From Cohnella thermotolerans DSM 17683 (GTDB lineage Bacteria; Bacillota; Bacilli; Paenibacillales; Paenibacillaceae), in NCBI RefSeq assembly GCF_000429825.1, contig NZ_KE386956.1, positions 71,899 through 135,898 of the forward strand: DNA of 64,000 nt, read 5' to 3'. The notes under the pieces were generated by a model. It was not told where the DNA came from. It saw nothing but the letters and a program-made list of their open reading frames with translations, and searched no databases. This document shows, in pieces, positions 52,533-60,390 of the stretch (the first letter of the stretch is position 1; each line of letters begins with the position of its first letter). The translations under genes were made by a program, and so were the position numbers.

Positions 52533-53622
52533 CTTCCGGCCAAGGGCCGGAGTAGACCGATTGCGGCCGGTAGATTCGGTTGTTCGCCGACTGCTCCAGC
52601 GCATGGGCGGTCCAGCCGACGATCCGCGCCGCCGAGAAGGTGGGCGTGAACAGCTCCGGCGGCATTCGCACGGCCCGCAGCACGGCGGCCGCGTAAAATT
52701 CCACGTTCGTGTAAAGCTTCCGGCCCGGCTTATATTGCTCCAGCAGCCGAATCGCCGTCCGCTCCGCGTGCTGCGCCAGATCGAGCCAGGGATCGTCTCC
52801 GGCCAGCCCGGCTGTCACCTCGCGGAGCGCGTCGGCTCTCGGGTCGCGCGTTTTGTATACGCGGTGGCCGAAGCCCATCAGCCGCTCGCCGCGTTCCAGC
52901 AAACCCCGCATAACCTCTTCCGCCCGTTCCTTGCTTCCGATGTCCTCCAGCAGCCGGATGACGCCGGACGGCGCCCCGCCGTGCAGCGGCCCTTTCATCG
53001 CGCCGATGGCGGCGGCCACGGCCGAACACAAGTCCGATTCGGTCGAAGCGACGACGCGGGCGGCGAACGTCGACGCGTTCAGCCCGTGCTCCATCGTCAG
53101 AATCATGTACGCGCTCATCGCCCGGACGTGGGCCGGTTCCGGAGGACGGCCGAACAAAAGATGAAGGTAATGGGCGACGTGGTCCCGTTCGTCCGCTTCC
53201 TCCGGCCAAGGCAGGCCGTTCGCCCGGCGGTGCCGATAGGCGATGACGACCGGCAGCAGGCCGGTCAGCCGGATCGCCTGATCGATTGTCGGCGGCCAGG
53301 CCGGATCGTCCTTCGCAATGGCCGCCACCGCGGCCGCCATTGCGTTCATCGGCGGCGTCCCCGCCGGAATCGCATCGAGCAGCCGCCGCAATTCCGGCGT
53401 CAACGTGCGCGCGGCCGCAAGCTTGCGGCTGAACGTCTCCAGCTGCCGAGCGTCCGGAAGCGATCCGTGCCACAGCAGATAGGCCGCTTCCTCGAACGAC
53501 CGGCTCACGGCCAAGTCCCTCGCCCAATGTCCTCGATAAACGAGCTTGCCCTTTTCTCCGTCCACATGCCCGATGGCCGTCTCGGCCGCCACAATGCCTT
53601 CCAATCCGGTTGCTTTTGCCAT
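52507..53622 (-). CDS. citA: Citrate synthase, secondary (CitA type)
   Basis: A 371-residue type I short-form citrate synthase. LEGIVAAETAIGHVDGEKGK at the start; MEHGLNASTFAARVVASTES contains the first catalytic histidine, and RLMGFGHRVYKTRDPRADAL the second; FTPTFSAARIVGWTAHALEQ near the C-terminus. The catalytic aspartate region (YTNVEFYAAAVLRAV) is present. It makes citrate from acetyl-CoA and oxaloacetate; a 2-methylcitrate synthase role cannot be excluded. Length and early region resemble Bacillus CitA more than CitZ. Confidence 0.85.
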   Translation of the reverse strand: MAKATGLEGIVAAETAIGHVDGEKGKLVYRGHWARDLAVSRSFEEAAYLLWHGSLPDARQLETFSRKLAAARTLTPELRRLLDAIPAGTPPMNAMAAAVAAIAKDDPAWPPTIDQAIRLTGLLPVVIAYRHRRANGLPWPEEADERDHVAHYLHLLFGRPPEPAHVRAMSAYMILTMEHGLNASTFAARVVASTESDLCSAVAAAIGAMKGPLHGGAPSGVIRLLEDIGSKERAEEVMRGLLERGERLMGFGHRVYKTRDPRADALREVTAGLAGDDPWLDLAQHAERTAIRLLEQYKPGRKLYTNVEFYAAAVLRAVRMPPELFTPTFSAARIVGWTAHALEQSANNRIYRPQSVYSGPWPEDGNAAGTN

Positions 53623-53925
53623 TTTCCCTCGCCTGCCTCGCTTTATGGAAATGTTCCCCTCTCAGGTAAGGTTAGAATAGCAGATTACGACGATAATAAA
53701 AATCTTTATATTTCTATCAATGCGATTAATATAATTTATCCAACACTTCCTTATCGCATCCCGTTCCGCCGGGAAGAGCCTTCGCGACCCGGTTCGGCAA
53801 AGAGAAAACGTCTTCATCAATGTCGCAATATTATAGATGGATTGGCATCATTTTTTATTCATTCCGGCGTTTGATTTGTGCTATGTTTTGGTTGTGTCGT
53901 TATTTTGAAGTCGGGAGCGGATCCA
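53623..53925. other. AT-rich divergent intergenic region
   Basis: The 303 bp between divergent citA and the oxidoreductase gene is much more AT-rich than its flanks at 53690-53745. It has an imperfect palindrome (GATTAATATAATTTATC at 53724-53740) and a TTGATA on the citA strand with weak -10 sequences. This looks like regulatory DNA but I cannot fix a promoter. No citR-type regulator gene lies here, unlike Bacillus subtilis. Confidence 0.4.
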
Positions 53926-54915
53926 ATGATACGAATAGGGATGATAAGCTATTGGCATGTGCACGCGGAAGATTATACCCGTCAGGTGCTCAACAATCCG
54001 GATACGGAGATTGCGGCAATCTGGGACGAGGAGCCGGAGCGGGGGCGGGAAAAGGCGGCGAAATACGGCGTGCCGTTCGTCGACTCGCTGGATGAGCTGC
54101 TGTCGCGGTCCGACATCGACGCGGTCGTCGTGGACGCGCCGACCGATACGCACCGGGACGTGATGGTCAAGGCGGCGCGGGCGGGCAAGCACATTTTCAC
54201 GGAGAAAGTGTTGGCCCCTACGTTGAAAGAAGCGAACGAGATCACGTCGGAGGTTCGCCGGGCGGGCGTCAAGCTGGCCGTCTCGCTTCCCCGTCTTTAC
54301 GATTCGTATACGCAAGCCATTCTGAAGGTGATCGAAGAGGGAACGCTCGGCAAGCTGACACTCGTGCGCGTCCGGCTGTCGCATAACGGAGCGACTGCAG
54401 GCTGGCTGCCCAGCCATTTCTATTCGCTGAAGCAATGCGGGGGCGGCGCGTTGATCGATCTGGGCTGCCATCCCGTCTATCTGGTGCGGCTGTTCCTCGG
54501 GCTTCCCGAAGACGTCAGCGCCCGGTTCGGCTACGTAACCGGACGCGAAGTCGAGGACAACGCCGCCGCGGTGTTCGCTTACCCGAACGGCGCGCTCGGC
54601 ATCGCGGAAGCGGGATTCGTCAACAGCCATTCCCCGTTCTCCATCGAGCTGCACGGCACCGACGGCACGTTGCTGTACGGCTTCCCGAAGGAGCAAATTC
54701 TCGTTCGCAGCCAGCGGCTCGGCGACGATTGGCAAGAAGTGCCGATCGGCGATCGGCTGCCTTACGCCTTCGACCAGTGGGTGGAGCATATCAAGAACGG
54801 CACGGAAGCGAGCGACAATGTGGAGCTGGCCGTCGATCTGACGAAGCTGATGGAGGCGGCGAACCGTTCGGTGGCCGAGAGCAGGCCCGTCCGGATCGCG
54901 GAGCTCGAAGGGTAA
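53926..54915 (+). CDS. Gfo/Idh/MocA family oxidoreductase
   Basis: A 329-residue NAD(P)-dependent oxidoreductase. The N-terminal Rossmann domain starts IRIGMISYWHVHAEDYTRQV, where the usual GxGxxG is altered to GMISYWH, so the nucleotide site is atypical. DAVVVDAPTDTHRDVMVKAA and GKHIFTEKVLAPTLKEANEI follow; the C-terminal domain carries GGGALIDLGCHPVYLVRLFL with the catalytic aspartate/histidine pair. The ATG has GGGAGCGG upstream. It is followed by an AraC regulator gene and a second member of the family, probably one sugar-use operon. Confidence 0.85.
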   Translation: MIRIGMISYWHVHAEDYTRQVLNNPDTEIAAIWDEEPERGREKAAKYGVPFVDSLDELLSRSDIDAVVVDAPTDTHRDVMVKAARAGKHIFTEKVLAPTLKEANEITSEVRRAGVKLAVSLPRLYDSYTQAILKVIEEGTLGKLTLVRVRLSHNGATAGWLPSHFYSLKQCGGGALIDLGCHPVYLVRLFLGLPEDVSARFGYVTGREVEDNAAAVFAYPNGALGIAEAGFVNSHSPFSIELHGTDGTLLYGFPKEQILVRSQRLGDDWQEVPIGDRLPYAFDQWVEHIKNGTEASDNVELAVDLTKLMEAANRSVAESRPVRIAELEG

Positions 54916-54977
54916 CGCGGGAGCAGACGCTAGACGTGATGACCGCGGGATGAACGATAAGCGAAGGAGGAATCGGC

Positions 54978-55973
54978 ATGCATTCGGCGAACGGCCGGGA
55001 AGGACCGGCGGACAAAAAGACGGGAGCGGCTCCGGCCGCCCCGTTCCCCTTCGCGAGAATGGAGCGGAAGCGGGACGCGCTGGATAGGCTCGAGTTGAAG
55101 TTCCGATGGGGCCGCTACGGCATTCGGGTGCTCCGCTGCCACCTGGCCTCCTTCGCTCCGGGGCAGACGATCGCGCCGCACAAGCATTCGGAATTCGAGT
55201 TCCACTTCATCCCGAAGGGCAAAGGAACCGTCGCGATCGGAGGCACGGAATACGGCCTGCAGGAAGGCCTGTTCTACCTGACCGGCCCGGACGTCGTGCA
55301 CGAACAGCGGTCCGATCCGTCCGATCCGATGTACGAGCTGTGCCTTCATTGCGAGATCGTGCCGCTCCGGACGGAAGCGGAGGCGGAGGCGGATGCCGGA
55401 TGGGGCGATTCGCTGGAAAATAGCGATGCGGAAGCGTGCGTCCGCCTGCTTCGGGCGATGCCCGCGGTTCCGGCGTTCGACCGCTACCATGCGATGGGGT
55501 GCTTCCTGGAAGCCTATCGCGCGTGGGAGGAACAGCCCGCAGGCTTCTATACGACGATGAAGCAGACGATCGTGCAGATTTTGCTGCGCTCGGCCCGCGT
55601 CTACGCTTCCCGGGAGACGATCGGCCATATCCCGGAGCGGGACATGAAGGACCACCGGTTCCGGCTGGCGACGCAATTTATCGAAGACAACGAAGCGCGG
55701 CCCATCTCGCTCGAGGAAGTGGCCGAACGGGTGCAGGTGAGTCCCCGGCAGCTGCAGCGCATTTTCCAAAGCGAGGGCAAGACGACGTTCAGCGAATGGG
55801 TCGAGCATGTGCGGCTGCAAAAAATCGGCATGGAGCTGCTGCAGACGGAGCGGACGATCGAAGAGATCGCGCTGGATCACGGATACGTCAATCCGAACTA
55901 CTTGTACCCGGTGTTCAAGCAGAAATTCGGCATGACGCCCTCGGCCTATCGGCGGCTTCATGCAGCGCGTTAG
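54978..55973 (+). CDS. AraC-family regulator with cupin sensor domain
   Basis: A 331-residue regulator. The N-terminal half is a cupin (QTIAPHKHSEFEFHFIPKGK, GLFYLTGPDVVHEQR) that should bind a sugar. The C-terminal AraC domain has two helix-turn-helix units: EEVAERVQVSPRQLQRIFQS, then LQTERTIEEIALDHGYVNPN and the PVFKQKFGMTPSAYRRLH end. The ATG has GAAGGAGG upstream. It lies between two sugar-type oxidoreductase genes, which it most likely controls. Confidence 0.9.
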   Translation: MHSANGREGPADKKTGAAPAAPFPFARMERKRDALDRLELKFRWGRYGIRVLRCHLASFAPGQTIAPHKHSEFEFHFIPKGKGTVAIGGTEYGLQEGLFYLTGPDVVHEQRSDPSDPMYELCLHCEIVPLRTEAEAEADAGWGDSLENSDAEACVRLLRAMPAVPAFDRYHAMGCFLEAYRAWEEQPAGFYTTMKQTIVQILLRSARVYASRETIGHIPERDMKDHRFRLATQFIEDNEARPISLEEVAERVQVSPRQLQRIFQSEGKTTFSEWVEHVRLQKIGMELLQTERTIEEIALDHGYVNPNYLYPVFKQKFGMTPSAYRRLHAAR

Positions 55974-56069
55974 GCGGCGGACGAGCGCGAGCGGCTCGGC
56001 CGGGAGTGTTCCGAAGCTTAAGGCGAAAATCAAGCGATAGCCTTACTGATCAATAGGAGGACAACAACG

Positions 56070-57152
56070 ATGCGTTCAACGGTTAAAATCGGAATTATCG
56101 GAACGGGCGGCATCGCCCGCGCCCACGTGTCGGCATACCGCAAGCTGCCGTTCGTGGAGATCGTCGCGGTGGCCGACGTCATTCCCGGCAAAGCGCGCCA
56201 ATTTGCCGAGCAGCAAGGGCTGACGGAAGCCGCGGCTTACGACAGTCATACGGAGCTGCTCGCGTCGAATGTCGACGCCGTGAGCATCTGCACGCCGAAC
56301 GTCTCGCATCACCGGACGGCGGTCGATTCGCTTCGCGCGGGCAAGCAAGTGCTGCTCGAGAAGCCGATGTCGGTCACGCTGGCGGAAGCGCTCGACATGG
56401 TGCAGGCCGCGCGGGAGTCGGGAAGCATGCTGTCCATCGGCTTCCAGCCCCGCTACGATCCGAACATGAAGAAGCTTCAGGACATCGTCCAATCGGGACG
56501 TCTGGGCAAGGTATACTACGTCGAGACGGGAGGCGGCCGCCGCCGCGGCATGCCCGGCGGCACGTTCATCAGCAAGCGGCTGGCCGGCGCGGGGGCGATG
56601 GCGGACATCGGCTGCTACTCGCTCGACATGGCGCTCAACACGCTCGGCTACCCGCGTCCGGTGTCCGTATCGGCTTTCACGTCCAACCACTTCGGCACGA
56701 ACCCGCTCTATCATCCGGAAGCGGACAAATTCGAAGTCGAAGATTTCGGCGTCGCCATGGTTCGCTTCGAGAACGAGCTGGTGCTGCAGTTCAAAATCTC
56801 CTGGGCGATGCATATGGACACGCTCGGAGCGACGATGTTCCTCGGCACGGACGCCGGCCTCAAGGTGACGCCGGCCGGTTCGGGCCCCTGGTCGGGCGTC
56901 TGGGACGGATCGATCGGTTCGATGACGATGTTCCATGACGATTTCGGCGGCCATACGTCGACTCCCGTGCCGCTCATCGGCCATTCGCTCAACCTGTTCG
57001 ACGAGAAGGTGCGCGATTTCGCGGAAGCGGTCCGGGACGGACGTCCCGCGCCGATCCCCGGCGAGCAAATTCTGATCCAGCAGGCGATCATCGACGGCGT
57101 TCTCCGCTCCGCCGACTTAAAGCGGGAAGTCTCGGTAGAGCTGCCGGAATAA
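56070..57152 (+). CDS. Gfo/Idh/MocA family oxidoreductase
   Basis: A 360-residue NAD(P)-dependent oxidoreductase. The nucleotide site is IGIIGTGGIARAHVSAYRKL (GxGxxA). VSICTPNVSHHRTAVDSLRA, GKQVLLEKPMSVTLAEALDM with the EKP motif, and GAMADIGCYSLDMALNTLGY with the catalytic DxGxY-type motif follow. The ATG has AGGAGG upstream. It resembles inositol or sugar-acid dehydrogenases; substrate unknown. It ends 30 bp before a hairpin shared with the converging metNIQ-like operon. Confidence 0.9.
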   Translation: MRSTVKIGIIGTGGIARAHVSAYRKLPFVEIVAVADVIPGKARQFAEQQGLTEAAAYDSHTELLASNVDAVSICTPNVSHHRTAVDSLRAGKQVLLEKPMSVTLAEALDMVQAARESGSMLSIGFQPRYDPNMKKLQDIVQSGRLGKVYYVETGGGRRRGMPGGTFISKRLAGAGAMADIGCYSLDMALNTLGYPRPVSVSAFTSNHFGTNPLYHPEADKFEVEDFGVAMVRFENELVLQFKISWAMHMDTLGATMFLGTDAGLKVTPAGSGPWSGVWDGSIGSMTMFHDDFGGHTSTPVPLIGHSLNLFDEKVRDFAEAVRDGRPAPIPGEQILIQQAIIDGVLRSADLKREVSVELPE

Positions 57153-57182
57153 AAGGCAACAACCGGAACGTTGCGTACGCAG

Positions 57183-57219
57183 AAAAAGGCGCCCCGCGCA
57201 CAAGCGCGGGGCGCCTTTC
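57183..57219. terminator. Bidirectional terminator between the oxidoreductase and metQ genes
   Basis: AAAGGCGCCCCGCGC pairs with GCGCGGGGCGCCTTT around a four-base loop. On the minus strand five T follow, so it stops the metQ-side transcript; on the plus strand the T-run is shorter. Confidence 0.85.
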
Positions 57220-57277
57220 GAATGGGCGGCTGATCGTACGGATCGATTCGCTGAGCGCCAGCGAGCGCTGCAGCCTC

Positions 57278-58249
57278 CTACTTTTTCTCCGCTTTAATCT
57301 GCTCGATCAACTTATCCAGCGTTGCTTGCAGCTGATCGACCGGAATATCGATAACGAAGCTGGCGCCGTTCGAATCCTTCTTGACCGTCTCGATGACATC
57401 GGGTTCTTGATAAAGCTTGGCGATCGTCCGGTACGTCTCGTTGTCCTTGTCCTCGGCCCGAACCGCAAAGACGTTAATGTAGGGCCGGGTCGATTCCGCC
57501 TTGGGATCGTCGTGGAAAATGGCGTCTTCCAGCTTTAAGCCCGCTTGTCCGGCGATACCGCCGTTGATGATCGAGGCGGCGACGTCCGGAAGCACGCGCG
57601 GCGTCTGTTGGGCGACGACCGGAACGATGTTCAATTTGTGCGGATTGTCCACGATGTCGTCGGGCGTTCCGTATAGACCTACGTCGTCTTTCAGCTTCAG
57701 CAGACCCGCTTGCTGAAGCACGAGCAAGCCGCGGCCTTGGTTGGCCGGATCATTCGGGATGGCGATTTTGGACCCGTCCGGAATTTCGTCGACGGACTTG
57801 TACTTCTTCGAGTACAGTCCGAGCGGAGCGACGACCGTGGAACCGATCGGCACGATATTCAGATTGTGTTCCACGTTGAATTGGCTAAGGAAAGCAAGAT
57901 GCTGGAAGGCGTTGATGTCCACTTCCTTGTTCGCGAGCGCCAGGTTGGGAAGCGTGTAATCGGAGAATTCGACCAGTTCGATATCGATGTTTTTCTCCTT
58001 GGCTTTTTTCTTCAACAGAGGCCACGTTTCTCCATCGGAGCCGGTAACGCCGATTTTCACCTTCACGGGCTCTTTAGGTTCTTCCGAAGGCGAAGGGCTT
58101 GGCGAATCCGACGAAGCCGTCGACGCGGAAGCGGACGAAGCCGGGCCGGCAGCCGCCGGTTCGCTCGAATTTCCGTTTTTGGAGCCGCAGGCCGCGAGAA
58201 CCCCCATTACGACGATCATGGTCAACCCCATCAACAGTTTCTTCTTCAT
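57278..58249 (-). CDS. metQ: MetQ-type methionine/organosulfur-binding lipoprotein
   Basis: A 323-residue lipoprotein. The signal ends with the lipobox LAAC (Cys at about 21), followed by a Ser/Pro/Ala-rich linker to about 60. The domain is NlpA/MetQ type: IGVTGSDGETWPLLKKKAKE, DIELVEFSDYTLPNLALANK, VDINAFQHLAFLSQFN and GSKIAIPNDPANQGRGLLVL. It feeds methionine or a related sulfur compound to the metI-metN proteins encoded upstream on this strand. The ATG has GGAGAG upstream. Given the desulfurisation-type genes opposite, the ligand may be an organosulfur compound rather than methionine. Confidence 0.88.
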   Translation of the reverse strand: MKKKLLMGLTMIVVMGVLAACGSKNGNSSEPAAAGPASSASASTASSDSPSPSPSEEPKEPVKVKIGVTGSDGETWPLLKKKAKEKNIDIELVEFSDYTLPNLALANKEVDINAFQHLAFLSQFNVEHNLNIVPIGSTVVAPLGLYSKKYKSVDEIPDGSKIAIPNDPANQGRGLLVLQQAGLLKLKDDVGLYGTPDDIVDNPHKLNIVPVVAQQTPRVLPDVAASIINGGIAGQAGLKLEDAIFHDDPKAESTRPYINVFAVRAEDKDNETYRTIAKLYQEPDVIETVKKDSNGASFVIDIPVDQLQATLDKLIEQIKAEKK

Positions 58250-58284
58250 TTTTACAACTCTCCTTTATCCTGAAATTGGTTTGC

Positions 58285-58947
58285 CTAGCGGCGCAGAAAC
58301 AGGCGCGACAAGCGATTGCCGATGTATTGGGCGATCTGCACAAGGACGATCAGAATGACGATGGTGACCAGCATGACCGAGCCGTCGAAGCGCTGGTAGC
58401 CGTAAGTCATCGACAGGTCCCCGAGACCTCCGCCGCCGACCGTGCCGGCCATGGCCGAGAAGTCGATCAGGCCGACCGTCATGAACGTTAGCCCGAGAAT
58501 GAGCGGGCCGAGCGCTTCGGGAATCAACACGCCGAAAATAATTTGCAGCGGATTGGCGCCCATCGCCTTGGCCGCTTCGATGATGCCGGGATCGATCGAG
58601 ACGAGATTGTTCTCCACGACACGCGCAATGACGAACGAGGCGACGATGGTCATCGGGAAGATGGCGGCCGCCGTTCCGATCGTCGTCCCGATGACAAGCC
58701 GGGTGAAGGGACTTATGGTGACCAGGAAAATGATGAACGGAATCGGCCGAATGATGTTGATGGCCAGATTCAGCACGATGAAGACGAAGCGGTTCTCGAG
58801 AATGTTCCCCTTTCGGGTTACGAAGAGGAGCAATCCGATGAGAAGGCCCAGAATGCTGGAGAAAATCAAGGTGAAAAACACCATCGTGAGTGTCTGGCCC
58901 GTCGCTTCGACGATCCGAACCCAGAACGTGCTCCAATCAACTTTCAT
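58285..58947 (-). CDS. metI: MetI-type ABC transporter permease
   Basis: A 220-residue permease with five membrane segments: QTLTMVFFTLIFSSILGLLI, FVFIVLNLAINIIRPIPFII (EAA loop follows: VSIDPGIIEAAKAMGANPLQ), LGLTFMTVGLIDFSAMAGTV and MLVTIVILIVLVQIAQYIG. The EAA-x3-G motif that contacts MetN is clear. The ATG at 58947 has GGAGGT upstream and overlaps metN by 11 bp. Confidence 0.92.
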   Translation of the reverse strand: MKVDWSTFWVRIVEATGQTLTMVFFTLIFSSILGLLIGLLLFVTRKGNILENRFVFIVLNLAINIIRPIPFIIFLVTISPFTRLVIGTTIGTAAAIFPMTIVASFVIARVVENNLVSIDPGIIEAAKAMGANPLQIIFGVLIPEALGPLILGLTFMTVGLIDFSAMAGTVGGGGLGDLSMTYGYQRFDGSVMLVTIVILIVLVQIAQYIGNRLSRLFLRR

Positions 58948-59962
58948 GATCGACGACCTCCCAAAGCTCGACCGTTCGCTCCAACTCCCGGACGACATTT
59001 GCGATTTCGGCATCGCTGCCGGTAAATTCCACGATCAGGCTGCCGAACAATTGGCCCTGCAGTTCGTTGATGCTGCCGTATACGACGTTGAAGTCGATGT
59101 CGTATTTTTTGGCCGCTTGCGACAGCACCGGCTCGCCGGTCGTTCCGCCTTTGAAGATGATGCGATAGAGCCGCCCGGAATGGTGCTGCTTGAGAATGTC
59201 CAACAATTTGGGCGACAGCTTGTCGTTCTGAACCGAGCTGATGAAGTTTTTGGTCGCCTGTTGCTTCGGATGGGCGAAAATATCGAATACGGTACCTTCC
59301 TCGATAACAGCCCCGTTTTCCATGACCGCAACCCGATCGCAAATGCTCCGAATCACGTGCATCTCGTGGGTGATGAGGAGGATCGTAATGTTGTACTCCT
59401 CGTTGACCTTCTTCAGCAGCTTCAGAATCTCTCCCGTCGTCTCGGGGTCGAGCGCCGAAGTCGCTTCGTCGCAGATCAGGATGTCCGGGGAGGTGGCCAG
59501 CGCTCTGGCGATGCCCACCCGCTGCTTCTGGCCACCGGACAGCTGTTCGGGATATTGCTCGGCTTTGTCCTCCAGGCCGACAAACCGCAGCAGTTCCGTT
59601 ACCCGCTCTCGGATCTGCGCTCTCGGAACTCTGGCGAGCTTCAATGGGTACGCTACATTGCCGTAAACCGTACGAGAGTTAAACAGGTTAAAGGTTTGGA
59701 AAATCATCCCGATCCGCCTTCGCAGCTTGCGAAGATCTCTGGCCGAAATGGAGGTAACATCCTGATCGTTGACAATCACCTTGCCGCCGGTCGGCCTTTC
59801 GAGCAAGTTTACGAGCCGGAGGAGGGTGCTCTTGCCCGCGCCGCTGAACCCGATAACCCCGTAGATTTCGCCTCTGCCGACGTTCAACGTGACATTTTCG
59901 ACCGCGCGTATTTCTTTGTTTTTGGAGTTGAAAATTTTGCTGACTCCTTGAAACTGGATCAA
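58937..59962 (-). CDS. metN: MetN-type ABC transporter ATP-binding protein with NIL domain
   Basis: A 341-residue ATPase. Walker A is VIGFSGAGKSTLLRLVNLLE, the signature EQLSGGQKQRVGIARALATS, Walker B ILICDEATSALDPET and the H-loop LLITHEMHVIRS. The C-terminal 80 residues form the NIL (ACT-like) domain, which in MetN binds methionine and inhibits transport. So substrate-level feedback is expected. The start is TTG at 59962 with AAGGAG eight bases upstream. The gene lies about 130 nt downstream of a candidate attenuator. Confidence 0.92.
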   Translation of the reverse strand: MIQFQGVSKIFNSKNKEIRAVENVTLNVGRGEIYGVIGFSGAGKSTLLRLVNLLERPTGGKVIVNDQDVTSISARDLRKLRRRIGMIFQTFNLFNSRTVYGNVAYPLKLARVPRAQIRERVTELLRFVGLEDKAEQYPEQLSGGQKQRVGIARALATSPDILICDEATSALDPETTGEILKLLKKVNEEYNITILLITHEMHVIRSICDRVAVMENGAVIEEGTVFDIFAHPKQQATKNFISSVQNDKLSPKLLDILKQHHSGRLYRIIFKGGTTGEPVLSQAAKKYDIDFNVVYGSINELQGQLFGSLIVEFTGSDAEIANVVRELERTVELWEVVDHES

Positions 59963-60077
59963 CCTTGTTCACTCCTTCGGCATTTCTGGCAGCTAGAAAT
60001 GAAATAAAGTTTATATAAATACTTGGTTTTAGATCGGCATGTCCCCTTTGTCTGCATACGTTTGGCCCAATCAAAAA

Positions 60078-60133
60078 GCCTCTTCCGCCGGTCACGGAAG
60101 AGGCTTGGCGAACCGGTCGGAACGGCCTCTTCC
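60078..60133 (-). promoter_or_regulatory. Candidate transcription attenuator in the metN leader
   Basis: On the minus strand three segments occur in order: GGAAGAGGC (60125-60133), GCCTCTTCC (60096-60104) and GGAAGAGGC (60078-60086), the last followed by TTTTT. The middle segment can pair with the first (antiterminator) or with the last (terminator). The leader upstream (about 60134-60216) contains further inverted repeats such as GCGGT/ACCGC. I find no S-box (SAM) or T-box core, so the sensing part is unassigned. The 419 bp gap between metN and the plus-strand genes holds this and two divergent promoters. Confidence 0.6.
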
Positions 60134-60222
60134 CTCCCCGCGCGGGCGGCAAGCTCGCGTGAGGACGGCGGTATGGGGCACAGCTCTGATGGTTCAGTCA
60201 CCGCTATTTAGGATCGGCTCTT

Positions 60223-60252
60223 ACTTTAAACCGTCGTTGTTGGAAATGTCAA
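60223..60252 (-). promoter_or_regulatory. Promoter of the metN-metI-metQ operon
   Basis: On the minus strand TTGACA (60247-60252), 18 bp spacer, TAAAGT (60223-60228). Transcription would start about 60216, giving a leader of about 250 nt with the attenuator in it. Confidence 0.6.
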
Positions 60253-60289
60253 TAGGCTTCTTCAAAAATATTTCGTTTCCATCCCCGGC

Positions 60290-60319
60290 TTGACACTCGG
60301 AATCTTGCGGTGATAGCAT
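60290..60319 (+). promoter_or_regulatory. Promoter of the DszA-like operon
   Basis: TTGACA (60290-60295), 18 bp spacer, TAGCAT (60314-60319). It faces the opposite way to the metN promoter, with about 40 bp between the two -35 boxes, so one regulator could control both operons. Confidence 0.65.
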
Positions 60320-60390
60320 AGCCTCAACTCAAGATACTTAGTTTGTCAATGGGAATTGTGTGAAATAAAAACGAATGGAAGGTGCTAGAT

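Noticed and set aside
58442-60007. 521-codon plus-strand frame across metI and metN
   Set aside because: Lies antisense to two clear transporter genes with coherent motifs and ribosome sites; no recognisable protein features.
60073-60216. S-box (SAM) or T-box leader for metN
   Set aside because: I looked for the S-box core and for AGGGTGGNACCGCG on the minus strand and found neither; only the attenuator pairing is supported.
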